64,000 nucleotides of DNA from Enterocloster bolteae (GTDB taxonomy: Bacteria; Bacillota; Clostridia; Lachnospirales; Lachnospiraceae). Every line of letters starts with the position of its first letter. The stretch's first letter is position 1. A program made the position numbers and the translations under genes. A model generated the notes under the pieces. It made no database searches. It was not told the origin of the DNA and saw only the letters and a list, made by a program, of their open reading frames with translations. Location: assembly GCA_021772025.1 (NCBI GenBank), contig JAETNT010000001.1:151713-215712 (forward strand). Direction: 5' to 3'. Positions 9,233 through 18,363 of this stretch are shown here, piece by piece.

Positions 9233-10171
9233 ATGGAAAGAGAGAAGGGCACAAAGCGCCTTTCCGTAGTCGTTTCCGTGTATAACGAGGAAACGGCTCT
9301 TGACCAATTTTACCAAGAGACGCGGAAAGTCTTGGACAAGCTGCCCTGGGATTGGGAGCTTTTATTTGTTAATGACGGGAGTACGGATAACAGCCAGGGG
9401 ATTCTGGATAGTCTGGCAGGCATGGACAGCCGGATCAAAGTGATTTCCTTTTCCAGAAATTTCGGCCATGAATCGGCTATGATTGCCGGCCTGGATTACA
9501 GCACCGGAGACGGCGTGGTATGCATGGATGCGGATCTTCAACATCCTCCGGAGTGTCTGCCGGAAATTGTGGCCAGGATGGAAGAGGGATATCAAGTGAT
9601 CACGATGATCCGAACCAGCAATACCAGCGCAGGTTTTCTCAAAAACCTGACCTCCGGAGGATTTTATGCTTTGATTAACTGGATTTCCGACGTTTATTTT
9701 GAGCCAAATGCATCGGATTTTTTTGGCATCAGCCGTCAGGTAGCAGAGGTATTAAAGAAAAACTACAGAGAGCGGGTTCGGTTTCTTCGCGGGTATGTTC
9801 AGAATGTAGGCTTCCGTAAGACCTCTATTTCCTACGAGGCCCGCCCGAGAGTGGCAGGAGAGAGCAAATATAATATCAGGAAACTTCTGCGCTTTGCCGT
9901 CAATACCATTATGTGCTTTTCCAATATGCCTTTAAAACTGGGGATTTTTGCGGGAATTTTTTCCGCGCTTATCGGAATCGGCGTGTTGGTTTATACATTG
10001 ATTACCAGACAGGGGGCGCCCAGCGGCTACGCTACTATTGTAGTTCTTATTTGTTTCATGTTTGCCATGATGTTTGTTATAATTGGAATAATCGGAGAAT
10101 ATATAGCAGTATTATTTAATGAATTAAAGGATCGGCCGATTTACATTGTAGAAAAAGTTAGAAATGTGTAA
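9233..10171 (+). CDS. GT2 polyprenyl-phosphate glycosyltransferase
   Basis: 312 residues from the ATG at 9233, which has GGAGG at 9220-9224; a TTG at 9200 would overlap licD and lacks a good ribosome site. The N-terminal GT-A domain shows SVYNEE (15-20), NDGSTD (48-53) and DADLQHPPE (99-107). Two membrane segments end the protein (from about 238). This architecture matches the DPM1/GtrB/ArnC group that loads a sugar onto undecaprenyl phosphate for use outside the membrane. That fits the GT-C-like proteins at the head of the operon, which would use such lipid-linked sugars. Sugar identity unknown. Confidence 0.88.
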   Translation: MEREKGTKRLSVVVSVYNEETALDQFYQETRKVLDKLPWDWELLFVNDGSTDNSQGILDSLAGMDSRIKVISFSRNFGHESAMIAGLDYSTGDGVVCMDADLQHPPECLPEIVARMEEGYQVITMIRTSNTSAGFLKNLTSGGFYALINWISDVYFEPNASDFFGISRQVAEVLKKNYRERVRFLRGYVQNVGFRKTSISYEARPRVAGESKYNIRKLLRFAVNTIMCFSNMPLKLGIFAGIFSALIGIGVLVYTLITRQGAPSGYATIVVLICFMFAMMFVIIGIIGEYIAVLFNELKDRPIYIVEKVRNV

Positions 10172-10336
10172 CATAAGTGGCTGTTCAGGCGGTTACGAAC
10201 ATAATTTTTTCACGTAATTTATTAAAATACCCTATTGTATAATGGATAAAACTATAGTACAATAATTGTATGAAAATGTTGAAGCCTCTAAGAAACTGAT
10301 TGACAATCGCTTTATGCATTTAATGGGGTGAGGTGT

Positions 10337-10582
10337 ATGCAGGGGAAACAGATTGACATTCTTGCACCGTATCGGACATTGCCGATTTCCTATCTTGTCA
10401 GAACCGCGAATCAATTTACCTGTGATATTTATATACAGGGGGATGCTGCGAAGATTAATGTAAAGGACTATGAGGCGATGCAGACAGGGTTACAGCCACG
10501 GGGAGATAGTTTAATATTTTATCTGGAAGGGAGTGACAAAGGAGAGGCGGAGTTAAGGCTTCGGCGCCTGTTCAGAGTGTAG
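10337..10582 (+). CDS. HPr-like protein lacking the phospho-histidine
   Basis: 81 residues from the ATG at 10337 (ribosome site GGGGTGAGG). It aligns with the PTS phosphocarrier HPr along most of its length: LVRTANQF matches HPr LVQTASQF, and the later GDSLIFYLEGSDKGEAE matches the C-terminal part. Aligning the shared proline places Arg13 where HPr has its phosphorylated His15. Asp44 falls where the regulatory Ser46 would be (NVKDYEAM against NLKSIMGVM). It therefore cannot act as a normal phosphocarrier; a regulatory, Crh-like role is possible but unproven. It stands alone, 165 bp after the glycan operon and 139 bp before a RpiR regulator. Confidence 0.75.
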   Translation: MQGKQIDILAPYRTLPISYLVRTANQFTCDIYIQGDAAKINVKDYEAMQTGLQPRGDSLIFYLEGSDKGEAELRLRRLFRV

Positions 10583-10721
10583 CGATGACGGATTATAAGG
10601 GAGAGACCGACGGACATTTGACCGGATTAGGGTTAAATGTCCGTCAGCTTTATGAAAAAGAGGCCCCCTGTCCGGCAGAGCACAGGAAACAAAAAGGATT
10701 TTCCGGGAAAAGGGATTGGTT

Positions 10722-11483
10722 ATGGGAAATAAACTGGATTTGGTCATTAACGAGAATTACTCTAAACTAAACAGTATTGATCTGCATATATTAAGCTTTA
10801 TCCAGAATAACCTGCAGCTTAGCATCACCCTAAGCATTGCTAAATTGGCGGAAAGCTGCAACGTTTCTACTGCCACGGTTCTGCGTATGGCTCAGAAGCT
10901 TAATTTCAGCGGCTACAGTGAATTTAAGTATTTTCTGAAAAACGATGCCCTTAAGAAAGATGAAGAAAGCGTAAGTTTGATTGAGGTGCTGAATCAGGAT
11001 ATTTCTCAGACGATTAAAGTATTTAAGCAGAACAGACAGATTGAAGAGATTTATCGGATGATTGATGAAGCGGAAAACATTTACGCTTATGGGACCGGCC
11101 AGGGACAACGGCTAATGCTTCAGGAGCTGGCCCGCTGTTTTCTTAATGTAAATAAAAAGATTATTATGATTCCCACGTCTACGGAACTAAAAATTATAAA
11201 ACAGTATATGAGCAAAAAAGATCTGCTCTTTATTGCATCCTGGTCAGGAAGGATCGAAAAGTATAAAGAAACTTTGTTGAATCTGGAAGTTTTGGGGATT
11301 CCTCTGGTGTCTATTACCAACTTAAATAATAATGAACTTTCCAGTATTTCCAAGTACAATTTGTACTTCCAGAGCACCAGTGTTGATAAGGTGATGAATA
11401 TTAACCGTTCCAGCTATCTGACCTTGCATTTGGTGCTTCATCTTCTGTATGACGGGTACATTAACTATTTGAATTCTATATAA
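10722..11483 (+). CDS. RpiR/MurR family transcriptional regulator
   Basis: 253 residues; start at 10722 with GGGAAAAGGGA upstream. The N-terminal helix-turn-helix (about 35-65, LAESCNVSTATVLRMAQKL) and the C-terminal SIS sugar-phosphate-binding domain (about 110-235, starting at YAYGTGQGQ) are both recognisable. Such regulators sense sugar phosphates. The nearest possible target is the convergent minus-strand operon with a PTS permease (11544-15895), whose promoter lies 4 kb away. An intrinsic terminator follows at once. Ligand unknown. Confidence 0.9.
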   Translation: MGNKLDLVINENYSKLNSIDLHILSFIQNNLQLSITLSIAKLAESCNVSTATVLRMAQKLNFSGYSEFKYFLKNDALKKDEESVSLIEVLNQDISQTIKVFKQNRQIEEIYRMIDEAENIYAYGTGQGQRLMLQELARCFLNVNKKIIMIPTSTELKIIKQYMSKKDLLFIASWSGRIEKYKETLLNLEVLGIPLVSITNLNNNELSSISKYNLYFQSTSVDKVMNINRSSYLTLHLVLHLLYDGYINYLNSI

Positions 11484-11490
11484 ATATGTA

Positions 11491-11533
11491 AAAGAGGCTG
11501 AATCGGAGGTGATCCTTTGCAGCCTCTTTTTTA
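11491..11533. terminator. bidirectional intrinsic terminator
   Basis: A 10-bp inverted repeat, AAAGAGGCTG (11491-11500) and CAGCCTCTTT (11520-11529), is followed by a T-run on the plus strand and preceded by A-rich sequence. It lies between the convergent RpiR gene and the M24 gene and can serve both. Confidence 0.85.
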
Positions 11534-11543
11534 TATCCGAAAT

Positions 11544-12941
11544 TTAGGACGGTTTTACCGCCATGGCCATTTCCTTAGCCAGCATCAGCGGCCTGAGATA
11601 AGCTACGCTAGAAGCCATAGGAAGCACATGGGGACTTAACCGGATGCCCAGTTCCTTTTGAATATATTCCCGTCTGGTTTCTATACGTTTCCAAAGGGAC
11701 GGGGACTGCCGGCGTATCTGCTGCTGCAGTTCCTGATCGGCCAGTGCGACGGTACTTTCTGCACTGGTTCCGCCGTAACCGGGCAAAGAAGGAATGATAT
11801 CAATCTGAAACAGCATTCCGCTTACCAATTCTTCTTTGCTTCCCGGATAAACAGGGGAGGACATCCACTCCTCGTCAGCGGTAAGATGACCGGGGCACAG
11901 ACTCCAATGATATTCCGATTTGGGAAGAGCTGTTTCTATGGCATCGTAAAGTTCCCCTCCCTTCATGCCGCAGCGAATGGTCTCCAGCCAGGTTACGTAA
12001 GCATTAAAATAAGGCTTTACCACAGCATCCACATAATCCTGGGCTCCGCCTGGAAGCTGAGATGCGTATTCAACTGCGTAGCCGGCCCGGGAGGAAAGGC
12101 CGCCTTTATATCCTACGGTAAGGCTGATGGTGTCTCCGGCCTTTACTGTATTTTCAGTGGGATAGAGATTCGCTTTTATAAAGCGTTTTCCGGCGGCGGC
12201 AATGGTCACTACGCTGTTTTTTTGGCCCAGGGCATTTAGGGCATCGCCCAGTTCGGTCTCCTTTACTCCTATATCAATAATGTCCATGGCGGCCAGCATA
12301 CAATCGCTGGCAAGGGAAGCGCCGAACTCATAATGCTCGATCTCGTTTACATTATTGATACAGCGGGCGCCGTTCTCCCCAATAAAGAGGGCGGTAGCAT
12401 TGGAGACGCTTCCGTCAGGGCCTGCCAGATCCCGGATAGCTTCTACCAGATAATAAGGCGCGTCAAAGAGCTGCTTATTGTCTTCGAAGCGGCTGGTGAA
12501 ATTCTTCCAACCGGCTATTCCGATATGTTTTCCGGGAAGGAGTTCTGCTTTGGTGAGAATGGCCTTTATATCATCCGGACAGTCCATAGGCTGATTGGGA
12601 AGGGAAAAATAAGGGGCATGGATGGCGGTTGCCGGAATTCTCGCAGAAGGAACCTTATTTAAATTTTCATTGCCCATAATCATATAATGGCCGCCATTTT
12701 GGTTTAACACCAGCAGAGCTTCCTCAAAACGGGGAAGAAAGCCGGTGAGATATTCAAAATTATTTCCGTGTTCTAAGTCTGCGTATACTACCAGGGTATC
12801 CAATCCTTCTTTTTTCATCCGGTTCATAACCTTGTCATACCGTTCTTTCATAGTGTCGTCTGTTAAAGGGACGGGAACTCCGGTACAGTCAGGAGCCGGA
12901 CGTTTTACGATTCTATAGTCAATTCTATCAAATTTATTCAT
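11544..12941 (-). CDS. creatinase-like M24 family protein
   Basis: 465 residues with a creatinase/prolidase N-terminal domain (about 30-190) and an M24 'pita-bread' domain (about 200-420). The metal ligands of true M24 aminopeptidases look lost: the first Asp pair is replaced in GDTISLTVGYKGGL. The pattern around GHLTADEEW and around LPGYGGTSAEST resembles creatinase, which cleaves creatine to sarcosine and urea without metal. The ribosome site CTGGAGGAATT fits the start. It is the last gene of an operon with an M20 carbamoylase-type enzyme 15 bp upstream and a PTS permease before that. Substrate unproven; creatine or another guanidino/ureido compound is one hypothesis. Confidence 0.8.
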   Translation of the reverse strand: MNKFDRIDYRIVKRPAPDCTGVPVPLTDDTMKERYDKVMNRMKKEGLDTLVVYADLEHGNNFEYLTGFLPRFEEALLVLNQNGGHYMIMGNENLNKVPSARIPATAIHAPYFSLPNQPMDCPDDIKAILTKAELLPGKHIGIAGWKNFTSRFEDNKQLFDAPYYLVEAIRDLAGPDGSVSNATALFIGENGARCINNVNEIEHYEFGASLASDCMLAAMDIIDIGVKETELGDALNALGQKNSVVTIAAAGKRFIKANLYPTENTVKAGDTISLTVGYKGGLSSRAGYAVEYASQLPGGAQDYVDAVVKPYFNAYVTWLETIRCGMKGGELYDAIETALPKSEYHWSLCPGHLTADEEWMSSPVYPGSKEELVSGMLFQIDIIPSLPGYGGTSAESTVALADQELQQQIRRQSPSLWKRIETRREYIQKELGIRLSPHVLPMASSVAYLRPLMLAKEMAMAVKPS

Positions 12942-12956
12942 AATTCCTCCAGAGGT

Positions 12957-14219
12957 TCATTTGGCAGAAAGGTTCTTAATCAGGTGCAGAAGCACATCCG
13001 CGCCCTTTTTAATATCCGCATATTCGCTCCATTCCTCCGGGCAGTGGGATACACCGCCGTTGCGGCTGGGAACGTAAATCATGTTAGTATCACAGAAATC
13101 GGTCATAATCATAGAATCATGGCCGGTGCCATTGTTGATAACCAGATAGCTGTAGCCTAAATCGTCGCAGATAGCTTTCATTTTCTCAACATTTTCCGGA
13201 TTCATAACACTGGGACCGGTAGGGTTAGGATAATTGATCCGGCGGATTTCTTCCAGCTGGCAGCGAATGCCATATTCTGCAGCAACCCGATCTAAAATTT
13301 CCTGGATCAGCTTGTTAAAATCTGTGGTTTGGATAATTTCTTTTTTAAAGGTGCGGATTTCTACTTTGCCTTCCACGTATTCCGGGACAAACTGATTGGA
13401 ATTGGGGATGATATCCAGCTTTCCGACCATTCCGGTAACGTGATTTCCCAGGGCCTTGATACGGGCATCAAATTCCTGAATAAAGCTGGCAGCTGCTACC
13501 AGAGCATCCTTTCGGGTGTCCATAGGGGCTGTAGAATCTGCGGTTTTGCCGTAGAAGCGTAGGGTATAGCGGCCAATACCGGCCAGATATTCAATCAGAC
13601 CGATGTCAACGCCTTCCCGATCCAAAACCGGTCCCTGCTCTACGTGCATTTCTACGAAGTTTTTGATAGATCCTGGGCGGCGGATACAAGATTCCAGATC
13701 CGGCTTCAGACCGTATTCTGTCATAGCTTCTAATTTGGTTTGACCGAACCGGTTTTTTACGGTCTTTAATTCATCCATGGTCAGAGTCCCTACCATGGCT
13801 CTGGAGTTGGTAACGCCGGTACTGGGGCCGAAGGTAGCGCCCTCTTCGGCGTTCATAACAATCAACTCTAAGGGGTAATCATTTACAAAACCTTCTTCTG
13901 TAAGAACCCGCATAACCTCAAGGGCAGCCACGGTCCCGGCGGCTCCGTCGAAAGCGCCCCCGTTGACAACGGAATCGTAATGGGATCCGAACATTACAAC
14001 AGGAGCATTTTCTAAAGTTCCTTCTTTTCGTCCGAAAATGGTGCCTACTCCGTCTTCATAAATTTGAAGATCCAGCTTCTTCATCTCATTTAAAAGATAC
14101 TCTTTTGCCATGGTATCCTCTTTTGAGTAAGATGAGCGGGTAACGCCTTTTCCGGGGGTGGAAGTAAAAGCAGCCAGAGTTTCCAGATCCTTTTGGATCC
14201 GTTCAGTTTTCGTCATCAT
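12957..14219 (-). CDS. M20 hydantoinase/carbamoylase family amidohydrolase
   Basis: 420 residues, the family's normal length. The zinc ligands are visible: GSHYDSV (His80), GGAFDGAAG (Asp91), NAEEG (Glu125-Glu126) and MHVEQGP (His192). These place it with N-carbamoyl-L-amino-acid hydrolases, beta-ureidopropionases and allantoate amidohydrolases, all cutting ureido groups with release of ammonia and CO2. AAAGGAGG precedes the start. It is between a PTS permease and the creatinase-like gene. The exact substrate cannot be assigned within this family. Confidence 0.9.
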   Translation of the reverse strand: MMTKTERIQKDLETLAAFTSTPGKGVTRSSYSKEDTMAKEYLLNEMKKLDLQIYEDGVGTIFGRKEGTLENAPVVMFGSHYDSVVNGGAFDGAAGTVAALEVMRVLTEEGFVNDYPLELIVMNAEEGATFGPSTGVTNSRAMVGTLTMDELKTVKNRFGQTKLEAMTEYGLKPDLESCIRRPGSIKNFVEMHVEQGPVLDREGVDIGLIEYLAGIGRYTLRFYGKTADSTAPMDTRKDALVAAASFIQEFDARIKALGNHVTGMVGKLDIIPNSNQFVPEYVEGKVEIRTFKKEIIQTTDFNKLIQEILDRVAAEYGIRCQLEEIRRINYPNPTGPSVMNPENVEKMKAICDDLGYSYLVINNGTGHDSMIMTDFCDTNMIYVPSRNGGVSHCPEEWSEYADIKKGADVLLHLIKNLSAK

Positions 14220-14252
14220 GGTATTTCTTTTCCTCCTTTAATTGCAAAGTAT

Positions 14253-14285
14253 CCGGCAGAACGCGTCGTTGACGCGTTTTGTCGG
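14253..14285. repeat. intercistronic hairpin
   Basis: Inverted repeat of 15 bp with a 3-base loop between the PTS gene and the M20 gene: arms 14253-14267 and 14271-14285, with a perfect core AACGCGTC/GACGCGTT and two G-U pairs in the outer part. No T-run follows on the minus strand (the coding direction), so it is more likely an RNA-stability or processing hairpin than a terminator. Confidence 0.6.
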
Positions 14286-14317
14286 ATTTTGTGGCAGATG
14301 TGAATTTATTTTGCCAG

Positions 14318-15895
14318 TTAATTTGCCTTTACTGCACGCTTTAATTCCGCAGTCGCTTTCTCAACCTTTGCACCATACACAACCTGACAGGCAGTATCAT
14401 TAATGCGGATTAAACCTAAAGAACCGGTTCTCTTTAGTGCATTTTCGTCAACAATGGCAGTATCCTTTAATACCAGACGCAGACGGGAAATACAGTTGTC
14501 AATTTCCACAATGTTATCCTTGCCGCCGATTGCCTCCATAATAGCAGTGCCTAATTCCGTTACCTCTTGATCAAAGCTGATCTCATCAGACTCGTCCTCA
14601 CGGCCGGGAGTCTTAATATTAAACTTCAGGATAGCCCATTTAAATACAAGGAAGTAGATTACTGCGTAAATCAGGCCGATAGCTACATTGATGAACCATT
14701 TCGTTTCCGGACCCCGCAGAACGCCGAACAACATTAAATCCACCAGGCCGCCGCCTGCGTTGCCGATACATACGCCTAAGAAGGTGTTGATTAGGAAAGA
14801 CATACCGGCCATAAATGCGTGGAACAGCCATAACAACGGGGAAATAAAGAAGAAGGAGAACTCAATGGGCTCGGTAATACCGGTGAAAAAGCTGGTTAAA
14901 CCGGCAGCTAAAAGCATACCTTTTACCTTCTCTTTGTTCTGAGGCAAAGCAGTTTTGTACATAGCAAAACATGCAGCCGGAAGGCCGAATACCATGAAGG
15001 GATGAGTACCCTGGGTCAGGAAACGGGTGGCCTGGCGCATCATATCCATATCCGGGTTGCTGGACATTAACAACTGGTTAAAGATATTCAATGCACCGGA
15101 GACCTGCTCTCCATCAATCATAGCAGTACCGCCAATAGGAGTAAAGCGGATTAACTGGTTTAAAATGTGATGCAGGCCGGTGGGGATTAACAGACGCTCT
15201 AAGAAACCATAAATAAAGGTTCCGAAAGCGCCTGCGGCAGCCAACAGGTTGCCGAATCCATTGATAATCATGTTGAATACAGGCCATACAAAGTACATTA
15301 CAATAGCTAAGAAGGGGATGGTGACAACGATCATAATGGGGACAAAACGCTTGCCGCTGAAAAAGCTGAAAGCAGTGGGAAGCTGGGTTTCGTGAAAACG
15401 GTTATGAATCATAGCGGACCATAATCCTACAATAATACCGCCGAAGATGCTCATACGGTAGGTGAAGATTCCCATTACCGTATCATAAGCGGCATTTTTC
15501 TGAGTGGCCTCCAAAAGGCTCATGCCCTGGCCGGTTAAGTAATCAATGCTGGTGGTCTCAGCAGTTATGCCGCTTTTCTGCAAGAAGAAGCGGATAGTGG
15601 TATGAAACAGCACAAAACCGATAACAGAAGCAAATGTCGCAACTTCTCTGTCTTCTCTGGACATGCCCTGGGCTACGGACATGCAGAACAGAATAGGCAG
15701 TAAGCCAAACAGTCCTCCGGCCAAGGAATTGATTAAGCTGACAAAATCATTGACAAATCCTACATTGGCCAATGCGTTCCCAAATACATTGGGATTCTGC
15801 AAAGTGGAAGCTAAACCTAACAGTAAACCTGCGGCAACAATAATGGATAAGGGACCCATCAGGGACTTGCCGAGCTTTTGTATAAATACTCTCAT
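14318..15895 (-). CDS. PTS transporter EIIBC, glucose family
   Basis: 525 residues. The EIIC membrane domain (about 10-430) carries the family motif GITEPIEF; the C-terminal EIIB domain carries the phospho-cysteine in DNCISRLRL (Cys468). No EIIA domain is fused, so a separate EIIA must supply phosphate. The ribosome site is AATAGGAGGAAAG. It heads a minus-strand operon with M20 and M24 hydrolases, an odd pairing for a sugar permease. Glucose, N-acetylglucosamine, alpha-glucosides or an amino-sugar derivative are all possible substrates. Confidence 0.9.
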   Translation of the reverse strand: MRVFIQKLGKSLMGPLSIIVAAGLLLGLASTLQNPNVFGNALANVGFVNDFVSLINSLAGGLFGLLPILFCMSVAQGMSREDREVATFASVIGFVLFHTTIRFFLQKSGITAETTSIDYLTGQGMSLLEATQKNAAYDTVMGIFTYRMSIFGGIIVGLWSAMIHNRFHETQLPTAFSFFSGKRFVPIMIVVTIPFLAIVMYFVWPVFNMIINGFGNLLAAAGAFGTFIYGFLERLLIPTGLHHILNQLIRFTPIGGTAMIDGEQVSGALNIFNQLLMSSNPDMDMMRQATRFLTQGTHPFMVFGLPAACFAMYKTALPQNKEKVKGMLLAAGLTSFFTGITEPIEFSFFFISPLLWLFHAFMAGMSFLINTFLGVCIGNAGGGLVDLMLFGVLRGPETKWFINVAIGLIYAVIYFLVFKWAILKFNIKTPGREDESDEISFDQEVTELGTAIMEAIGGKDNIVEIDNCISRLRLVLKDTAIVDENALKRTGSLGLIRINDTACQVVYGAKVEKATAELKRAVKAN

Positions 15896-15961
15896 ACTTT
15901 CCTCCTATTTAATTTCTTATTAGTAATTTTCCACGCGCGCTGTGGGGAAATAACTATATAA

Positions 15962-15990
15962 ATTATAATATTTGCTCATTTATAAGTAAA
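15962..15990 (-). promoter_or_regulatory. predicted promoter of the PTS operon
   Basis: On the minus strand TTTACT (15985-15990) and TATAAT (15962-15967) are separated by 17 bases, about 70 bases before the PTS start. The surrounding sequence is very AT-rich. Confidence 0.5.
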
Positions 15991-16089
15991 TATTCAAGAG
16001 GATTTTAGGGAATTTGTTGGTTGAAAGAAAATTGTGACATTTTCTGAAACTTATTACATAATTTTTGAAATCAAAAAGAGGATGGAAAA

Positions 16090-16123
16090 GCCGGTTGCCT
16101 CCTAGAATTAGGAGAGAACCGGC
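16090..16123 (-). terminator. predicted terminator of the BCCT gene
   Basis: An imperfect hairpin with GCCGGTT (16090-16096) pairing AACCGGC (16117-16123) and an inner CCTCCTA/TAGGAG stem. Read on the minus strand it is followed by TTTTCC, just after the BCCT transporter stop codon. The T-run is short. Confidence 0.5.
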
Positions 16124-16143
16124 CGAAAAGGGAAAACAAAATG

Positions 16144-17640
16144 TCAGGAATCCAGATACTCCTTGGCATCCTTGAAAAAGCTGATAATCATCATGATAAT
16201 GATAATTCCTACGGGAAAAGCCGCAATAATGGAAACTGTCTGCAGGTTGGCCATGGAATTGTCGGAAAATACTAAGGCAATGGGAAAAAGAATCAGCAGT
16301 ACAGCCCAGAACAGTTTTACCGGTTTTGATGGCTCTTCATTCTCTCCAAGCTCCTTATAAGAATAGGAAGCGGCAACCAGAGCCAGAGCGTCATAGGAGG
16401 TAGAGTAAAAGGTAATCATGGTAACGGCGAGAAGAGTTAGTCCGATAACCGGAAGAGGCAGGGTATCCATAATAGCCAAGATAGCATGATTTAAGCTGCC
16501 GGTTTCACTGTAGGAAGCCAGAATATTAAGCTGTCCGTACATTTCCAGCCCCAATCCGTAATTCCCCAGGATGATAAAGGAGACAAACGTTCCGGCCAGC
16601 CCGAAAAAATACCCTCCCAGCACAGTCTGGCGGATAGTCCGGCCTTTGCTGATGCTTCCGATAAAAAAAGGAGCGGCCACACACCATACCATCCAGTAGG
16701 CCCAATAAAAAATAGTAAAATTTTGAGGAAAGGAAGTAGCTCTTAAAGCATCTGTCCATGTGGACATGGCAATAAAGTTCTGAGCCATATTGCCAAGAGA
16801 GGTAATGCCGGTTTCCAGAATATACCGGGCTTTGCCGCCGCCTATAAATACATAGAGCAGCAGGGCAAAGAAAAAATATACACATCCGGCAGCCAGCCGT
16901 GCAATGCCTTTCATACCAAAATAAACCGTAACAATATAAATGGCGCCTACGATTATCAGGATAGCAATGGTCAGCATGCGGGACTCTCCGATGCCGAAAA
17001 AGCGGCTGAAGATCATGGACAGCAGGGGGGAAGAAACGGAGAAGGTGGTAGCGGTTCCTGCTAAAAGGGCAAATACCGCCACCAGATCAATAATCTTTCC
17101 GGCCAGCCTGTCGGTCTTTTTGCCCAAAAGGGGGCGGCAAGCCTCAGAATATTTCTGCTTGGTGCGTTTGCGGACATGAAGCATAAAGCCAAAAGCCACG
17201 GCCAAAACCAGATAGAAGGCCCATGGGATAGGCCCCCAGTGAAAAAGCGGATAGGTAGAGGCCCAGTCCTGAATAGTTCCCATATGGGAGGTATGAGGGT
17301 TAACTGCATACAGAATCCATTCGCAGAGGGAATAAAACAGAATGTCTGCCGCCAAGCCGGAAGTAAACATCATAGATCCCCACTGAAAATTAGTATAGGC
17401 CGGCTTGGCGGTATCTCCCAGACGAATCCGGCCGTATCTGGAAAAGGCCAGATATAGGCTGAGAAAAAAAACACCCAGACCGATTAGCAGATAATAGCTG
17501 CCCAATTGATCTCCGAAAAAGAACCGGATAGACTCCAGGGCGGCAGAGGACTGCTCCGGCCAAGTCATAAATAAGAAACATAAAAAAATAATGGCGGCAC
17601 AGGGAACAATGGTAGTGATCCAATCAATACGGGATTTCAT
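16144..17640 (-). CDS. BCCT family transporter
   Basis: 498 residues with twelve predicted membrane segments. The family signature region appears as WGSMMFTSGLAADILFY (about 87-103), a divergent form of the glycine-rich stretch of BetP/CaiT, and is followed by the conserved HWGPIPWAFY. Family members carry betaine, choline, carnitine and similar quaternary or methylated amines. The aromatic box cannot be assigned with certainty here. AAGGAGGACCT precedes the start. It lies upstream of the PTS/M20/M24 operon on the same strand but has its own hairpin end. It may feed a substrate to those hydrolases. Confidence 0.88.
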   Translation of the reverse strand: MKSRIDWITTIVPCAAIIFLCFLFMTWPEQSSAALESIRFFFGDQLGSYYLLIGLGVFFLSLYLAFSRYGRIRLGDTAKPAYTNFQWGSMMFTSGLAADILFYSLCEWILYAVNPHTSHMGTIQDWASTYPLFHWGPIPWAFYLVLAVAFGFMLHVRKRTKQKYSEACRPLLGKKTDRLAGKIIDLVAVFALLAGTATTFSVSSPLLSMIFSRFFGIGESRMLTIAILIIVGAIYIVTVYFGMKGIARLAAGCVYFFFALLLYVFIGGGKARYILETGITSLGNMAQNFIAMSTWTDALRATSFPQNFTIFYWAYWMVWCVAAPFFIGSISKGRTIRQTVLGGYFFGLAGTFVSFIILGNYGLGLEMYGQLNILASYSETGSLNHAILAIMDTLPLPVIGLTLLAVTMITFYSTSYDALALVAASYSYKELGENEEPSKPVKLFWAVLLILFPIALVFSDNSMANLQTVSIIAAFPVGIIIIMMIISFFKDAKEYLDS

Positions 17641-17783
17641 AGGTCCTCCTTATTTGCGTTCAAAAAAAGTTAAAAAATAAATATATTGAACATAATAGCA
17701 TTGGAAAGGGAAAAAGGCAAGTTAAAAAATAAAGATTTTATAACATTTTTAAAAAAGCTCTGTTAAAATCCGAAAAGATTCGC

Positions 17784-17789
17784 TATAAT
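17784..17789 (+). promoter_or_regulatory. -10 box upstream of the lipoprotein gene
   Basis: A perfect TATAAT 45 bases before the lipoprotein start. The -35 position 17 bases upstream reads TGTTAA, a weak match. The GATTCGC just before this -10 also precedes the -10 box at 46088. Confidence 0.45.
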
Positions 17790-17834
17790 ACAAGCTGCGT
17801 AAAAAGACAAAATATAGTAAGGAGGAAGTTCCAA

Positions 17835-18347
17835 ATGAAAATGGTCAAAAAAATGCTGGCCGTGCTGGGCTGCACTACACTGCTTCTTAGCGGATGTACT
17901 CAGAGCAACATTGTAGCTCCCAGCGGAGAAGCCGCCGCACCGGATTTTACTATAAAAGAAGATGTAAAAATTGTCTGGGAGCAGGTTTATGAGGACTTAG
18001 GAGAGCTTTTTATGGAATCTGATGAGTATCCCGGCTTAGTGCAGATTGGCTTTAATGTTAATGACGAAGAGAAAATGGTAAACATTGAGCTCCTGGTATC
18101 AGAAGATACTGACAAGGAAGAAGCTGTAGAATATGCCACTGCCTTTGTAAAGGCTTTCAATGATCAGCTTCGCATTCAAAACTCTTATTATCAGGAGTCT
18201 ACCGAGGAATCCTACGGAGGATTTTTTAAACAATATGGTTTTCATATGGTAGCGGCATCTGTTGCGGCCCCGGATGATGAGGCATCGTATCTGATTGATG
18301 ATACCATAGCTGCCGGAGAAGATCGGGCTATCAAACCGGCGGAGTAA
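17835..18347 (+). CDS. putative lipoprotein of unknown function
   Basis: 170 residues with a clear lipoprotein signal: a basic start, a hydrophobic stretch and the lipobox LLSGC (Cys21). The mature part is acidic, with one globular segment (about 40-150) rich in Glu and Asp and no motif I recognise. The ribosome site AAGGAGG is at 17819-17825. It is a single-gene unit between a promoter-like -10 box and a strong terminator, between the BCCT gene (divergent) and the pilus operon. Function unknown; surface attachment by lipidation is the only safe statement. Confidence 0.85.
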   Translation: MKMVKKMLAVLGCTTLLLSGCTQSNIVAPSGEAAAPDFTIKEDVKIVWEQVYEDLGELFMESDEYPGLVQIGFNVNDEEKMVNIELLVSEDTDKEEAVEYATAFVKAFNDQLRIQNSYYQESTEESYGGFFKQYGFHMVAASVAAPDDEASYLIDDTIAAGEDRAIKPAE

Positions 18348-18363
18348 TGACTTGACAAATAAG

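Noticed and set aside
10300..10305. TTGACA upstream of the HPr-like gene as a -35 box
   Set aside because: No acceptable -10 box lies 16-18 bases downstream.
11658..12239. A 193-codon plus-strand open frame opposite the M24 gene
   Set aside because: The minus-strand frame has family-level similarity, a ribosome site and operon context; this one has none.
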